Source: Streptomyces cyaneochromogenes (lineage in GTDB: Bacteria; Actinomycetota; Actinomycetes; Streptomycetales; Streptomycetaceae). From it: 64,000 nt of DNA. Positions 7,962-16,501 of the stretch are shown in pieces (within the stretch, counting starts at the first letter, position 1; each line of letters begins with the position of its first letter). A model generated the notes under the pieces. That model made no database searches. It was not told the DNA's origin and worked only from the letters and a program-made list of their open reading frames with translations. A program made the position numbers and the translations under genes. The stretch spans positions 5,084,001 through 5,148,000 of the forward strand of contig NZ_CP034539.1 in assembly GCF_003963535.1 (NCBI RefSeq), given 5' to 3'.

Positions 7962-9353
7962 TCAGAAGGATTTGCTGCCACGCCACCCATCGGGATCCAC
8001 ACCGCCCGGCACGGCAGCCCCCTCTTCGTACGGCTGACGCGTGAAGACGAACGACCCTAGATCCAGATGGTCCACGGCCCCGTCCGGCCGTCGTACGGCC
8101 TTCAGGAGCTCCCCGGCGTAGTAGCCCTCCAGGCCCGTCCATGTACCGTCCCCGTTGGCACGGAATCGCGAACGGCGACCCTTGCCGGACAGCGGCTCCA
8201 GCGAGACAAGCCCGTCGGCGGTCAGCCGCAGGGCGAAGGCGTGCGTCCCCCAGTACCACTGACCCGCCAGCTCAAGAACCGCGGCCTCGACTTCAGGCAG
8301 CGGACGCCAGGGTTCGGGAATCCGCGGCTCGGCCTCGGCGACGATGCGGACGAGGTCGGCGGCGACGAGGGAGACCAGCGGACCTGAGGTGCAGTTGGTC
8401 AGCACCACGGCCGCGACATCGTCCTCCACGCTGATGGTCAGACTCGCCAGGAATCCCGGCAACGATCCACCGTGCCCCACGAGGAGCCGTCCGTCCCTGT
8501 GCTGGATCTGCATACCGAGGCCGTACGCCGCACCATCGGCCACGTCGGCGGCCTCGGGCGGCGCGGCGGGCGTCCGCATCTCCCGTACGGTCCCGGCACT
8601 CAGCACCCGGTCGTCACCCCTGGCCAGGAAGACGGCGAACCGCGCCAAGTCATCAGCTGTCGACCAAAGTTGACCCGCCGACGCCATCCGGCCCAGGTCT
8701 TCGACAGGCTCGGGAAGCATCACATCGGCCCAGGGATGCACCGCCCAGCCTCCCGCGTGCGGCGCCTGCGCTCGCGTACTCGTGCGCTTCAGGCCCAGGG
8801 GTTCGAGCACTTCACGCCGGAGTACGTCCTCCCACGGAGCCCCACGCAGCTTCTCGACCAGCGCGCCCAGGAGCGTATAGCCGGGATTCGAGTAGTGGAA
8901 CCGGCGGCCGGCCGGATGCAGGATGGGCTGCTCACCCAGGACGTCGGAGAGCTCGGGCCGCAGGGATCCGGAAGTCCGCTCCCACCACGGCCCGGGCGAC
9001 TCGGCCGCCAACCCACCGGTATGGGCGAGCAGTTCGGCAATGGTGGCCTCCCCCGCACCCGTGCCCGGCAGATGCTTCTCCAGCGGGTCACCGAGGTCGA
9101 GTAGACCTTCGTCGCGCAGCCGCAGGACGAGAACGGCGGTGAAGGTCTTGGTGATCGAACCGATCCGGTACTGCACGTTCCCGTCCGGCCCGTGCCCGTC
9201 CACCGAGGTGCGCGAGCCATGCCACACGGTCCTGCCCTCCCGCACGACCGCGGCGACCAGCGAGGGCGCGCGCCCTTCGGCCTGGGCCACGGCGATACGG
9301 TGCAGCAGTGCCCGGCGCGTGGCGGGGAGCAGCTCTTCCTGGGAAGTCGTCAT
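7962..9353 (-). CDS. Serine beta-lactamase-fold hydrolase (class C / DD-peptidase-like)
   Basis: 463 residues. The beta-lactamase fold (about 1-350) has the nucleophile motif 'SITKTF' (SxxK), the YxN motif in 'FHYSNPGYTLLG' and the third motif as 'GHGGSLPGF'. About 110 residues of C-terminal beta-rich extension follow ('LELAGQWYWGTHAFALRLTADG'). Members include esterases, D-aminopeptidases and penicillin-interactive proteins; HGG rather than KTG fits the esterase/class-C-like branch. No signal peptide is visible, so it is likely cytoplasmic and not a resistance beta-lactamase. The start ATG 9353 precedes 'MTTSQEELLPATRRAL'; upstream codons are not conserved-looking. Confidence 0.85.
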   Translation of the reverse strand: MTTSQEELLPATRRALLHRIAVAQAEGRAPSLVAAVVREGRTVWHGSRTSVDGHGPDGNVQYRIGSITKTFTAVLVLRLRDEGLLDLGDPLEKHLPGTGAGEATIAELLAHTGGLAAESPGPWWERTSGSLRPELSDVLGEQPILHPAGRRFHYSNPGYTLLGALVEKLRGAPWEDVLRREVLEPLGLKRTSTRAQAPHAGGWAVHPWADVMLPEPVEDLGRMASAGQLWSTADDLARFAVFLARGDDRVLSAGTVREMRTPAAPPEAADVADGAAYGLGMQIQHRDGRLLVGHGGSLPGFLASLTISVEDDVAAVVLTNCTSGPLVSLVAADLVRIVAEAEPRIPEPWRPLPEVEAAVLELAGQWYWGTHAFALRLTADGLVSLEPLSGKGRRSRFRANGDGTWTGLEGYYAGELLKAVRRPDGAVDHLDLGSFVFTRQPYEEGAAVPGGVDPDGWRGSKSF

Positions 9354-9414
9354 GCCCCCAGTCCACCCCGGCGGACGCTCGGGAGTCGAGCGCATATCCC
9401 CCGTGTGAAGCGGA

Positions 9415-10893
9415 TCAGGTCTGCGCCATGTCCACGAACCGCGAGTAGTGGCCCTGGAAAGCGACCGTGATCGTCGCCGTCGGACCATTACGGTGCTTGC
9501 CCACGATGATGTCCGCCTCGCCCGCGCGGGGCGACTCCTTCTCGTAGGCGTCCTCACGGTGCAGCAGGATCACCATGTCGGCGTCCTGCTCGATGGAGCC
9601 GGACTCACGCAGGTCGGAGACCATCGGCTTCTTGTCCGTGCGCTGCTCGGGGCCACGGTTCAGCTGCGAGAGCGCGATCACCGGGACCTCCAGCTCCTTG
9701 GCCAGGAGCTTGAGGTTACGGGACATGTCCGAGACCTCCTGCTGGCGGCTCTCGGATCGCTTCGACCCGCCGGCCTGCATCAGCTGCAGATAGTCGATGA
9801 TCACGAGCTTGATGTCGTTGCGCTGCTTCAGCCGACGGCACTTCGCTCGGATCTCCATCATCGACAGGTTCGGTGAGTCGTCGATGTACAGCGGCGCGGC
9901 CGAGACCTCGGGCATCCGGCGCGCCAGACGCGTCCAGTCCTCATCCGTCATGGTGCCGGAGCGCATGTGGTGCAGGGCCACACGGGCCTCGGCGGACAGC
10001 AGGCGCATCGCGATCTCGTTGCGCCCCATTTCGAGGGAGAAGATCACGCTTGCCAGGTTGTGCTTGATCGACGCCGCCCGGGCGAAGTCCAGCGCGAGCG
10101 TGGACTTACCCATGGCGGGACGGGCCGCGATGACGATCATCTGGCCCGGGTGCAGGCCGTTGGTGAGCGAGTCCAGGTCGGTGAACCCCGTGGGCACACC
10201 GGTCATCTCCCCGCTGCGGGAGCCGATCGCCTCGATCTCGTCGAGCGCGCCCTCCATGATGTCGCCGAGCGGCAGATAGTCCTCGCTGGTGCGCTGCTCG
10301 GTGACCGCGTAGATCTCGGCCTGGGCTCGGTTGACGATCTCGTCGACGTCGTCGTCTGCCGCGTATCCCATCTGTGTGATGCGGGTGCCGGCTTCGACCA
10401 GGCGGCGCAGCACGGCCCGCTCATGGACGATCTCCGCGTAGTACTCGGCGTTCGCCGCCGTCGGCACCGTCTGGACCAGGGTGTGGAGATACGAGGCACC
10501 GCCGACCTTGTTGATCTCGCCGCGCTTGGTGAGCTCGGCGGCGATGGTGATGGGGTCGGCCGGCTCGCCCTTCGCGTAGACGTCCAGGATCGCCTGGAAG
10601 ATCGTCTCGTGCGCGGGCTTGTAGAAGTCGTGGCCCTTGAGCACCTCGACGACGTCGGCGATGGCGTCCTTGGACAGGAGCATGCCGCCGAGGACAGACT
10701 GCTCGGCATCGAGATCCTGCGGGGGTACCCGCTCGAAGGTCGAGCCGCCGCCGTCCCACTCCCCGTTCTCCCGGCCGCGGTCATGCTGCTCGTCGCGCCC
10801 TCGACCACCGTCACCACGTCGGCGGGAGGCAGGCAGACGATCACTTGGACCGCTGTCGGCCCACGGGTCGTCCAAGGGCTCGGAAATGCTCAC
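9415..10893 (-). CDS. dnaB: Replicative DNA helicase DnaB
   Basis: 492 residues. A charged N-terminal tail of about 50 residues precedes the N-terminal helical domain ('VPPQDLDAEQSVLGGMLLSKDAI') and a RecA-type motor. The motor has Walker A 'ARPAMGKSTLALD', Walker B 'KLVIIDYLQLM', the 'SQLNRGPEQRTDKKP' sensor region and the arginine-finger area 'DADMVILLHREDAYE'. It unwinds DNA ahead of the fork as a ring hexamer and is loaded at oriC. No intein interrupts it. Start: GTG 10893 with GGAGGAGG 7-8 bases upstream. The upstream 459 bp contain several DnaA-box-like sites. The likely loader in this lineage (dciA) is near 52 kb. Confidence 0.97.
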   Translation of the reverse strand: MSISEPLDDPWADSGPSDRLPASRRRGDGGRGRDEQHDRGRENGEWDGGGSTFERVPPQDLDAEQSVLGGMLLSKDAIADVVEVLKGHDFYKPAHETIFQAILDVYAKGEPADPITIAAELTKRGEINKVGGASYLHTLVQTVPTAANAEYYAEIVHERAVLRRLVEAGTRITQMGYAADDDVDEIVNRAQAEIYAVTEQRTSEDYLPLGDIMEGALDEIEAIGSRSGEMTGVPTGFTDLDSLTNGLHPGQMIVIAARPAMGKSTLALDFARAASIKHNLASVIFSLEMGRNEIAMRLLSAEARVALHHMRSGTMTDEDWTRLARRMPEVSAAPLYIDDSPNLSMMEIRAKCRRLKQRNDIKLVIIDYLQLMQAGGSKRSESRQQEVSDMSRNLKLLAKELEVPVIALSQLNRGPEQRTDKKPMVSDLRESGSIEQDADMVILLHREDAYEKESPRAGEADIIVGKHRNGPTATITVAFQGHYSRFVDMAQT

Positions 10894-11075
10894 CGAGCCA
10901 CCTCCTCCCGTCCGCCGAGCGGACCTCGGCGTGCCCCTCAGTTCTACGGCACGCCACTGACAAATGAGAGGCCCAACTCCGGTTGTGGCACGTCGGCTTT
11001 GTGACGGTTTCCCTGCCGACAGACGGAGTGGGCGCCGGACCACGGTAGGCCTGCGGGCACCGTCAGCCAATCTGG

Positions 11076-11164
11076 TTATCCACAGGCCATGTGGACGACG
11101 GCCCCGATGCTGTGGAGAACTCCGCAAAACCTGTGCACGACACGGTGGACAGCCCTGTGAACAA
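11076..11164. promoter_or_regulatory. DnaA-box cluster in the dnaB / MATE divergent gap
   Basis: Four 9-mers within one mismatch of the Streptomyces DnaA box TTGTCCACA lie in 89 bp: TTATCCACA (11076-11084, plus strand), then TCGTCCACA (11090-11098), TTCTCCACA (11111-11119) and TTGTTCACA (11156-11164), these three read on the minus strand. A fifth (TCGTCCACA on the minus strand) is at 11330-11338, near the MATE start. The region otherwise holds no gene. It may be a DnaA-controlled promoter region or a titration site. Confidence 0.6.
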
Positions 11165-11352
11165 GCTCCCGGCGATTCCCGGACGCCGACTCTGACCTGC
11201 GCCTTTGCCATCCACCGGCTGTGCAGAAGAAAAACTTTCCCAGTCGGACCAAGATCGCTTCGAACGGTGCACGGAAGCGCACACCACGAGACGGTAAGTA
11301 AGGGTCACTACTCCATTGCATCTCTTACCTGTGGACGATTAGATTGGTGGCC

Positions 11353-12690
11353 ATGACACAGGCTCCCGCGACCACCAAGGCCACCCGGCGACAGCACGAC
11401 CGAGAGATCGTCGCACTCGCCGTCCCCGCCTTCGGCGCACTTGTCGCCGAGCCTCTGTTCGTCATGGCCGACAGCGCGATCGTCGGCCATCTCGGCACCT
11501 CACAACTCGCCGGACTCGGGGTCGCCTCCGCCCTCCTCATGACGGCCGTCAGTGTCTTCGTTTTCCTCGCCTACGCCACCACAGCGGCCGTTGCCCGACG
11601 CGTCGGCGCCGGCGACCTCCAGGCCGCCATCCGCCAGGGCATGGACGGCATCTGGCTGGCGCTCCTCATAGGCGCCGCGGTCATCGCGGTCGTCCTTCCC
11701 ACGGCACCATTCCTCGTGGACCTCTTCGGTGCCTCGGACACCGCCGCCCCATACGCGACCACCTATCTACGGATCTCGGCACTCGGCATCCCAGCCATGC
11801 TCGTCGTGCTCGCAGCCACCGGCGTTCTGCGCGGCCTGCAGGACACCAGGACGCCCCTCTACGTCGCCATCGCGGGCTTCGTCGCCAACGCCGCCCTCAA
11901 CGTGGGTCTCGTCTACGGCGCCGACCTCGGCATAGCGGGTTCCGCCTGGGGAACCGTCATCGCCCAGTGCGGAATGGCTGCGGCTTATCTCGTGGTCGTC
12001 GTCCGCGGTGCCCGTGAACACGGCGCGTCCCTGCGTCCCGACGCGGCGGGGATAAGGGCCTCGGCACAAGCCGGAGTGCCCCTGCTGGTCCGCACTCTCT
12101 CGCTGCGGGCCATCCTCATGATTGCCACGGCTGTCGCAGCCCGCCTCGGGGACGCCGACATCGCGGCGCACCAGATCATCCTGTCGCTCTGGAGCCTGCT
12201 CGCCTTCGCGCTGGACGCCATCGCCATCGCCGGGCAGGCCATCATCGGGCGGTATCTCGGCGCCGACGACGCCGAGGGCGCCCGGGCCGCCTGCCGCCGC
12301 ATGGTGCAGTGGGGCATCGCGGTCGGCGTCGTTCTGGGACTGCTCGTGGTGGTCTCCCGCCCGGCCTTCCTGCCGTTGTTCACGAGCGATTCCTCGGTCA
12401 AGGACACCGCCCTGCCCGCCCTGGTGATCGTGGCGCTCTCCCAACCGATCTGTGGCGTCGTCTTCGTCCTGGACGGCGTCCTGATGGGAGCGGGCGACGG
12501 CCCCTACCTTGCCTGGGCCATGGTGCTCACCCTGGCGGCGTTCGCTCCGGTCGCGCTGCTCGTCCCCGTGCTCGGTGGCGGACTCACCGCGCTCTGGGGA
12601 GCGATGACGCTGATGATGACGGTGCGCATGATGACGCTCTGGCTACGTGCCCGTTCGGGCCGCTGGATCGTCACGGGAGCGACCCGTTGA
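11353..12690 (+). CDS. MATE-family multidrug efflux protein (DinF-like)
   Basis: 445 residues and about 12 membrane spans in two six-helix halves. The first half begins 'IVALAVPAFGALVAEPLFVMADSAIVGHLGTSQLAGLGVA', the MATE/DinF signature. The second half repeats the plan near 'AHQIILSLWSLLAFALDAIAIAGQAIIGRYLG'. These carriers use Na+ or H+ gradients to export cationic compounds. ATG 11353 is preferred over the TTG nine bases upstream; its ribosome binding site is weak. It is divergent from dnaB with a DnaA-box cluster between, and ends 2 bp before a tandem parS pair. Confidence 0.88.
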   Translation: MTQAPATTKATRRQHDREIVALAVPAFGALVAEPLFVMADSAIVGHLGTSQLAGLGVASALLMTAVSVFVFLAYATTAAVARRVGAGDLQAAIRQGMDGIWLALLIGAAVIAVVLPTAPFLVDLFGASDTAAPYATTYLRISALGIPAMLVVLAATGVLRGLQDTRTPLYVAIAGFVANAALNVGLVYGADLGIAGSAWGTVIAQCGMAAAYLVVVVRGAREHGASLRPDAAGIRASAQAGVPLLVRTLSLRAILMIATAVAARLGDADIAAHQIILSLWSLLAFALDAIAIAGQAIIGRYLGADDAEGARAACRRMVQWGIAVGVVLGLLVVVSRPAFLPLFTSDSSVKDTALPALVIVALSQPICGVVFVLDGVLMGAGDGPYLAWAMVLTLAAFAPVALLVPVLGGGLTALWGAMTLMMTVRMMTLWLRARSGRWIVTGATR

Positions 12691-12692
12691 CC

Positions 12693-12725
12693 GTTTCACG
12701 TGAAACAGCGTGTTTCACGTGAAAC
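12693..12725. other. Tandem pair of perfect parS sites
   Basis: Two perfect GTTTCACGTGAAAC palindromes at 12693-12706 and 12712-12725, 19 bp start to start. They lie in the convergent gap between the MATE gene and rplI. Confidence 0.92.
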
Positions 12726-12760
12726 GAACTCGATCCGCTCCCACACGGAGAACCCGCAGC

Positions 12761-12793
12761 GAAGGGGCCGTACCCAACGGGTACGGCCCCTTC
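12761..12793 (-). terminator. Rho-independent-type hairpin after rplI
   Basis: A perfect 15-bp stem (GAAGGGGCCGTACCC and its complement) with a 3-base loop lies 29 bp beyond the rplI stop. It should end the rpsF-ssb-rpsR-rplI transcript, and may also stop the convergent MATE transcript. Confidence 0.85.
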
Positions 12794-12821
12794 ATTCAGC
12801 TGTTCAAGCCGAGCGCGGCAA

Positions 12822-13268
12822 TCAGGCCGCGATGACCTCGATGTTGACCTTGGCGGCAACCTCGGGGTGCAGACGCACGGACGTCTCGTGGGCGCCCAGG
12901 GTCTTGATGGGCGAACCCAGCTCGATGCGGCGCTTGTCGACCTCGGGGCCACCGGAAGCCTTGATCGCGGACGCGATGTCGGCCGGGGTGACGGAACCGA
13001 AGAGACGACCGGCGTCGCCGGAGCGGACGGCCAGACGGACCTTCACACCCTCGAGCTGGGCCTTGACAGCGTTGGCCTGCTCGATGGTCTGGATCTCGTG
13101 GATCTTGCGAGCACGACGGATCTGCTCGACGTCCTTCTCGCCACCCTTGGTCCAGCGGATAGCGAACTTCCGCGGGATGAGGTAGTTGCGAGCGTAACCG
13201 TCCTTGACGTCAACAACGTCGCCCGCGGCGCCGAGGCCGGAGACCTCGTGGGTGAGGATGATCTTCAT
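12822..13268 (-). CDS. rplI: 50S ribosomal protein L9
   Basis: 148 residues, normal length for bL9. The N-terminal RNA-binding domain 'MKIILTHEVSGLGAAGDVVDVKDGYARNYLIPRKFA' is followed by the long connecting helix and the C-terminal domain 'GRLFGSVTPADIASAI...RRIELGSPIKTLG'. It binds 23S rRNA at the L1 stalk base. It is the last gene of the rpsF-ssb-rpsR-rplI operon, 18 bp after rpsR, with GGAAGGG upstream, and is followed by a strong terminator. Confidence 0.98.
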   Translation of the reverse strand: MKIILTHEVSGLGAAGDVVDVKDGYARNYLIPRKFAIRWTKGGEKDVEQIRRARKIHEIQTIEQANAVKAQLEGVKVRLAVRSGDAGRLFGSVTPADIASAIKASGGPEVDKRRIELGSPIKTLGAHETSVRLHPEVAAKVNIEVIAA

Positions 13269-13286
13269 GTGTCGGTCACCCTTCCC

Positions 13287-13523
13287 TTATCGCGCGGTGG
13301 AGGTGTAGGGCAGCAGCGCCATCTCACGGCTGTTCTTGACGGCCGTGGCGACGTCACGCTGGTGCTGCGTGCAGTTGCCGGTCACGCGGCGGGCACGGAT
13401 CTTACCGCGGTCGGAAATGAACTTCCGCAGCATGTTCGTGTCCTTGTAGTCCACGTACGTGACCTTGTCCTTGCAGAATGCGCAGACCTTCTTCTTAGGC
13501 TTGCGCACAGGCGGCTTCGCCAT
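13287..13523 (-). CDS. rpsR: 30S ribosomal protein S18
   Basis: 78 residues of bS18. The Lys-rich N-terminus 'MAKPPVRKPKKK' is followed by a Cys pair 'CAFC', a third Cys in 'TGNCTQHQRDV' and the S18 core 'YKDTNMLRKFISDRGKIRARRVTG'. The extra cysteines mark it as a zinc-ribbon (C+) form. Streptomyces carry a second, cysteine-free copy elsewhere that is used under zinc limitation. It lies between ssb (81 bp upstream, with a hairpin in the gap) and rplI. An AGGAG site fixes ATG 13523. Confidence 0.97.
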   Translation of the reverse strand: MAKPPVRKPKKKVCAFCKDKVTYVDYKDTNMLRKFISDRGKIRARRVTGNCTQHQRDVATAVKNSREMALLPYTSTAR

Positions 13524-13579
13524 GGTGTTTCTCCTGTGTGATCAAGAAGTTTGGGTACGACCCGCCCTCGACCGGATCA

Positions 13580-13597
13580 GGCCCGGAAAGCCGGGCC
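13580..13597 (-). terminator. Intercistronic hairpin between ssb and rpsR
   Basis: A 7-bp perfect GC stem (GGCCCGG / CCGGGCC) with loop AAAG lies 7 bp after the ssb stop, with no T run. It could attenuate or process the operon mRNA so that ssb and rpsR-rplI levels differ. Confidence 0.55.
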
Positions 13598-13604
13598 CGA
13601 AGGC

Positions 13605-14198
13605 CTAGAAGGGGGGCTCGTCCGAGTAGCCGCCGCCACCGCCGCCGCCGGAGTTTCCACCCCAGCCGCCGCCACCGCCGCCGCCCTGCTGGCCACCGGC
13701 GGGAGCGCCGGTCGCCCACGGGTCGTCGGCAGGAGCGCCGCCGCCCTGCTGACCGCCGCCGGAGCCACCGCCCCAGCCGCCGCCACCCTGGCCGCCACCG
13801 CCGCCGTAACCGCCCTGGCCCTGCCCACCGCGGCCGGCGGTCTTGGTGACCTTGGCCGTGGCGTTGCGCAGGCTGGCGCCGACTTCCTCGACGTCCAGTT
13901 CGTAGACCGTGCGCTTGACGCCCTCACGGTCCTCGTAGGACCGCTGCTTCAGTCGGCCCTGCACGATGACGCGCATGCCTCGCTGGAGCGACTCCGCGAC
14001 GTTCTCCGCCGCCTGACGCCAGACCGAGCAGGTGAGGAAGAGGCTTTCGCCGTCCTTCCACTCGTTCGTCTGGCGGTCGAAGGTGCGGGGCGTGGACGCG
14101 ACACGGAACTTCGCGACCGCCGCACCGGAGGGGGTGAAGCGCAGCTCGGGGTCATCGACAAGATTGCCGACGACCGTGATGACGGTCTCGCCTGCCAT
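13605..14198 (-). CDS. ssb: Single-stranded DNA-binding protein
   Basis: 197 residues. The OB fold spans about 1-112 ('MAGETVITVVGNLVDDPELRFTPSG' ... 'GRLKQRSYEDREGVKRTVYELDVEEVG'). A long Gly/Gln-rich disordered tail and the acidic tip 'DEPPF' recruit partner proteins. Length and tail match the main essential SSB (SsbA) of actinobacteria, not the short developmental paralogue. It coats single-stranded DNA at forks and in repair. Second gene of the rpsF operon, 80 bp downstream of rpsF. The tail DNA is very GGC/CCG-rich but is not an exact tandem repeat. Confidence 0.97.
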   Translation of the reverse strand: MAGETVITVVGNLVDDPELRFTPSGAAVAKFRVASTPRTFDRQTNEWKDGESLFLTCSVWRQAAENVAESLQRGMRVIVQGRLKQRSYEDREGVKRTVYELDVEEVGASLRNATAKVTKTAGRGGQGQGGYGGGGGQGGGGWGGGSGGGQQGGGAPADDPWATGAPAGGQQGGGGGGGWGGNSGGGGGGGYSDEPPF

Positions 14199-14278
14199 GG
14201 GGGAACCTCTCGGCGGGTTTGCTGCTGGCTGCTTGGTGCTGCTGCTACTCGAATCCCGAGATCAGCTGAGCGGGATGC

Positions 14279-14569
14279 TCAGTGGGTCTCGGGGCGGAGG
14301 ACCTTGGTCCGGAGGACCGACTCGTTCAGGTTCAGCTGGCGGTCGAGCTCCTTGACGACCGCAGGCTCGGCCTGCAGGTCGATGACCGAGTAGATGCCCT
14401 CGGGCTTCTTCTTGATCTCGTACGAGAGACGACGACGGCCCCAGGTGTCGACCTTCTCGACCTTGCCGTTGCCCTCACGGACGACGGAGAGGAAGTTCTC
14501 GATCAGGGGGGCGACAGCGCGCTCCTCCAGATCGGGGTCGAGGATGACCATCACCTCGTAGTGACGCAT
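14279..14569 (-). CDS. rpsF: 30S ribosomal protein S6
   Basis: 96 residues of bS6, running from 'MRHYEVMVILDPDLEERAVAPLIENFLSVV' through 'VDTWGRRRLSYEIKKKPEGIYSVIDLQAEPAVVKELDRQLNLNESVLRTKV'. It pairs with S18 on the 30S platform. First gene of the operon. ATG 14569 has an almost ideal AAAGGAGGTGG ribosome binding site. A further in-frame extension upstream is not S6-like. The operon promoter must lie in the 286-bp divergent gap to the small membrane-protein gene. Confidence 0.98.
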   Translation of the reverse strand: MRHYEVMVILDPDLEERAVAPLIENFLSVVREGNGKVEKVDTWGRRRLSYEIKKKPEGIYSVIDLQAEPAVVKELDRQLNLNESVLRTKVLRPETH

Positions 14570-14855
14570 GTGGAACCCACCTCCTTTGGACTCAGCGGCC
14601 ACGGTCGTTCCGTGGCAGGAGGGTCGTGATGCGTACGCAACGGTATCGGCCACCACTGACAATCGGGGGCCGGCTGGCGGCTTTCCCACTTGGACTGGGC
14701 GGACTCCCTGGCATGGCCTGGGCAGACACCGGTGCAGACGGTACAGAGTACCCGCACACGTGCTTCCGGTTGAAATCAGCCCCCAGGGCCCGTCAATCTG
14801 TACACATCGGGTGTGTATGGCGCTACGATGCGCCGCCTTTCGCAGGAGGTGCCCT

Positions 14856-15167
14856 ATGGCACAGGCATTGCGACCCAACACCGTCGGAGGCCTCTTCGCC
14901 ACGGACGGAAAACCCCACCCTCTCCAGGACACCCTGCTCGCGGTGACCCTGGTGCTGGGGATCACGTCTTTCGTCACGGCGATGTTCCACAGCCTGCATC
15001 TGCTCAGCTCCTGGACCGGCCTGGTGGGCATCCTCACCGGCGCCTACGGCCAGTGGGTCTCGGAGACGACCCGCGAGCGCTTCGGACTGATCATCGGTCT
15101 CGGCGCCTCGGCGGTCGGCTTCTTCCTGGGCATGGCGCACGGCGGTCTCTTCGGCGGGGTCTTCTGA
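14856..15167 (+). CDS. Small conserved membrane protein, function unknown
   Basis: 103 residues. A polar N-terminus ('MAQALRPNTVGGLFATDGKPHPLQD') is followed by three hydrophobic stretches: 'TLLAVTLVLGITSFVTAMFH', 'LLSSWTGLVGILTGAYGQW' and 'LIIGLGASAVGFFLGMAHGGLF'. This suggests a three-span inner-membrane protein. AGGAGG lies 7 bases before ATG 14856, and the frame is clearly real. It is divergent from the rpsF operon and 215 bp upstream of the FemX-like gene, so it may belong with the envelope genes downstream. I do not recognise a named family. Confidence 0.75.
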   Translation: MAQALRPNTVGGLFATDGKPHPLQDTLLAVTLVLGITSFVTAMFHSLHLLSSWTGLVGILTGAYGQWVSETTRERFGLIIGLGASAVGFFLGMAHGGLFGGVF

Positions 15168-15382
15168 CGCCAGGGGCACCGTCCTCCCCACGCCGGCATC
15201 GGAGGAAGTCCCCCGGACACCGGTAAAACACCGAATAGAACGGCACCGAACGTCTCGGCGGCCCGCAGGCCGAGGCGAAGGTGACGTACGCCCAGGCGGG
15301 GCGCTCTCAAGGCGCAGTAGGCTTCCGCGAGAGCCGGAGCCCCTGTACCCATGGGGACACACCAGCCCGAGGAGCGCCCCGA

Positions 15383-16501
15383 ATGAGCCTGACCCTGAGG
15401 ACGATCAGTCGCGAGCAGCATCTGGCATACATCCAGAGCCTGCCGTCGGCGAGCCACATGCAGGTTCCGGCCTGGGCGGACGTCAAGGCGGAGTGGCGCT
15501 CGGAGAGCCTCGGCTGGTTCGACAAGAGCGGCGAACTCGTCGGCGCAGGCCTCGTCCTCTACCGGCAGCTGCCCAAGATCAAGCGCTACCTCGCCTACCT
15601 GCCCGAGGGCCCGGTCATCAACTGGTTCTCGCCAAATCTGAACGACTGGCTGGAACCGATGCTCGCGCATCTGAAGCACCAGGGCGCCTTCTCCGTGAAG
15701 ATGGGCCCGCCGGTGATCATCCGCCGTTGGGAGGCCACCTCCATCAAGGCGGGCATCCAGAACCCGGACGTGAAGCGGCTGCGCGACATCGAGGCCGACT
15801 TCATCGAGCCGCGCGCCTTCGAAGTCGCCGACAAGCTCCGTCGTATGGGCTGGCAGCAGGGTGAGGACGGCGGCGCCGGATTCGGCGATGTCCAACCTCG
15901 GTACGTCTACCAGGTGCCGCTGGCGAACCGCTCCCTGGAAGAGGTCCACAAGAACTTCAACCAGCTGTGGCGCCGCAACATCAAGAAGGCCGAGAAGGCC
16001 GGTGTCGAGGTCGTCCAGGGCGGCTATCAGGACCTCGAGGAATGGCAGCGCCTGTACGAGATCACCGCCGTGCGCGACCACTTCCGGCCGCGCCCGCTGT
16101 CGTACTTCCAGCGCATGTGGACGGCTCTCAACACCGAGGACCCCAACCGCATGCGGCTGTACTTCGCCCGCCACGACGGTGTGAACCTGTCGGCGGCGAC
16201 GATGCTGATCGTCGGTGGGCACGTCTGGTACTCCTACGGCGCCTCCGACAACATCGGCCGTGAGGTCCGGCCCTCGAACGCGATGCAGTGGCGCATGCTG
16301 CGCGACGCCTACGCGCTCGGCGCGACCGTCTACGACCTGCGCGGCATCTCCGACTCGCTGGACGAGACCGACCACCTCTTCGGCCTGATCCAGTTCAAGG
16401 TGGGCACGGGCGGCCAGGCCGCCGAGTACCTCGGCGAGTGGGACTTCCCGCTGAACAAGCTGCTCCACAAGGCGCTCGACATCTACATGTCGCGTCGCTG
16501 A
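15383..16501 (+). CDS. FemX-like peptidoglycan branching aminoacyltransferase
   Basis: 372 residues with the FemAB double-GNAT fold: first half 'AWADVKAEWRSESLGWFDKSGELVGAGLVLYRQLPKIKRYLAYLPEGPVI', then a helical arm around 'NFNQLWRRNIKKAEKAGVEV', second half 'YFARHDGVNLSAATMLIVGGHVWYSYGASDNIGREVRPSNAMQWRMLRDAYALGATVYDLRGISD'. Fem proteins use aminoacyl-tRNA to add cross-bridge residues to lipid-linked peptidoglycan precursors. In S. coelicolor the gene at this locus (FemX) adds the branch glycine to stem peptides ending D-Ala-D-Ala. The start has GAGGAG 8-9 bases upstream. It is followed after 98 bp by the alanine-racemase-fold gene. Confidence 0.88.
   Translation: MSLTLRTISREQHLAYIQSLPSASHMQVPAWADVKAEWRSESLGWFDKSGELVGAGLVLYRQLPKIKRYLAYLPEGPVINWFSPNLNDWLEPMLAHLKHQGAFSVKMGPPVIIRRWEATSIKAGIQNPDVKRLRDIEADFIEPRAFEVADKLRRMGWQQGEDGGAGFGDVQPRYVYQVPLANRSLEEVHKNFNQLWRRNIKKAEKAGVEVVQGGYQDLEEWQRLYEITAVRDHFRPRPLSYFQRMWTALNTEDPNRMRLYFARHDGVNLSAATMLIVGGHVWYSYGASDNIGREVRPSNAMQWRMLRDAYALGATVYDLRGISDSLDETDHLFGLIQFKVGTGGQAAEYLGEWDFPLNKLLHKALDIYMSRR

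Noticed and set aside
7962..9353. Antibiotic-resistance beta-lactamase
   Set aside because: No signal peptide, HGG instead of KTG, and a C-terminal extension typical of esterase/peptidase-like members; resistance cannot be claimed.
13615..13850. CCG/GCC-rich run in ssb considered as a microsatellite
   Set aside because: It is the Gly-rich tail of SSB with varied codons, not an exact repeat.
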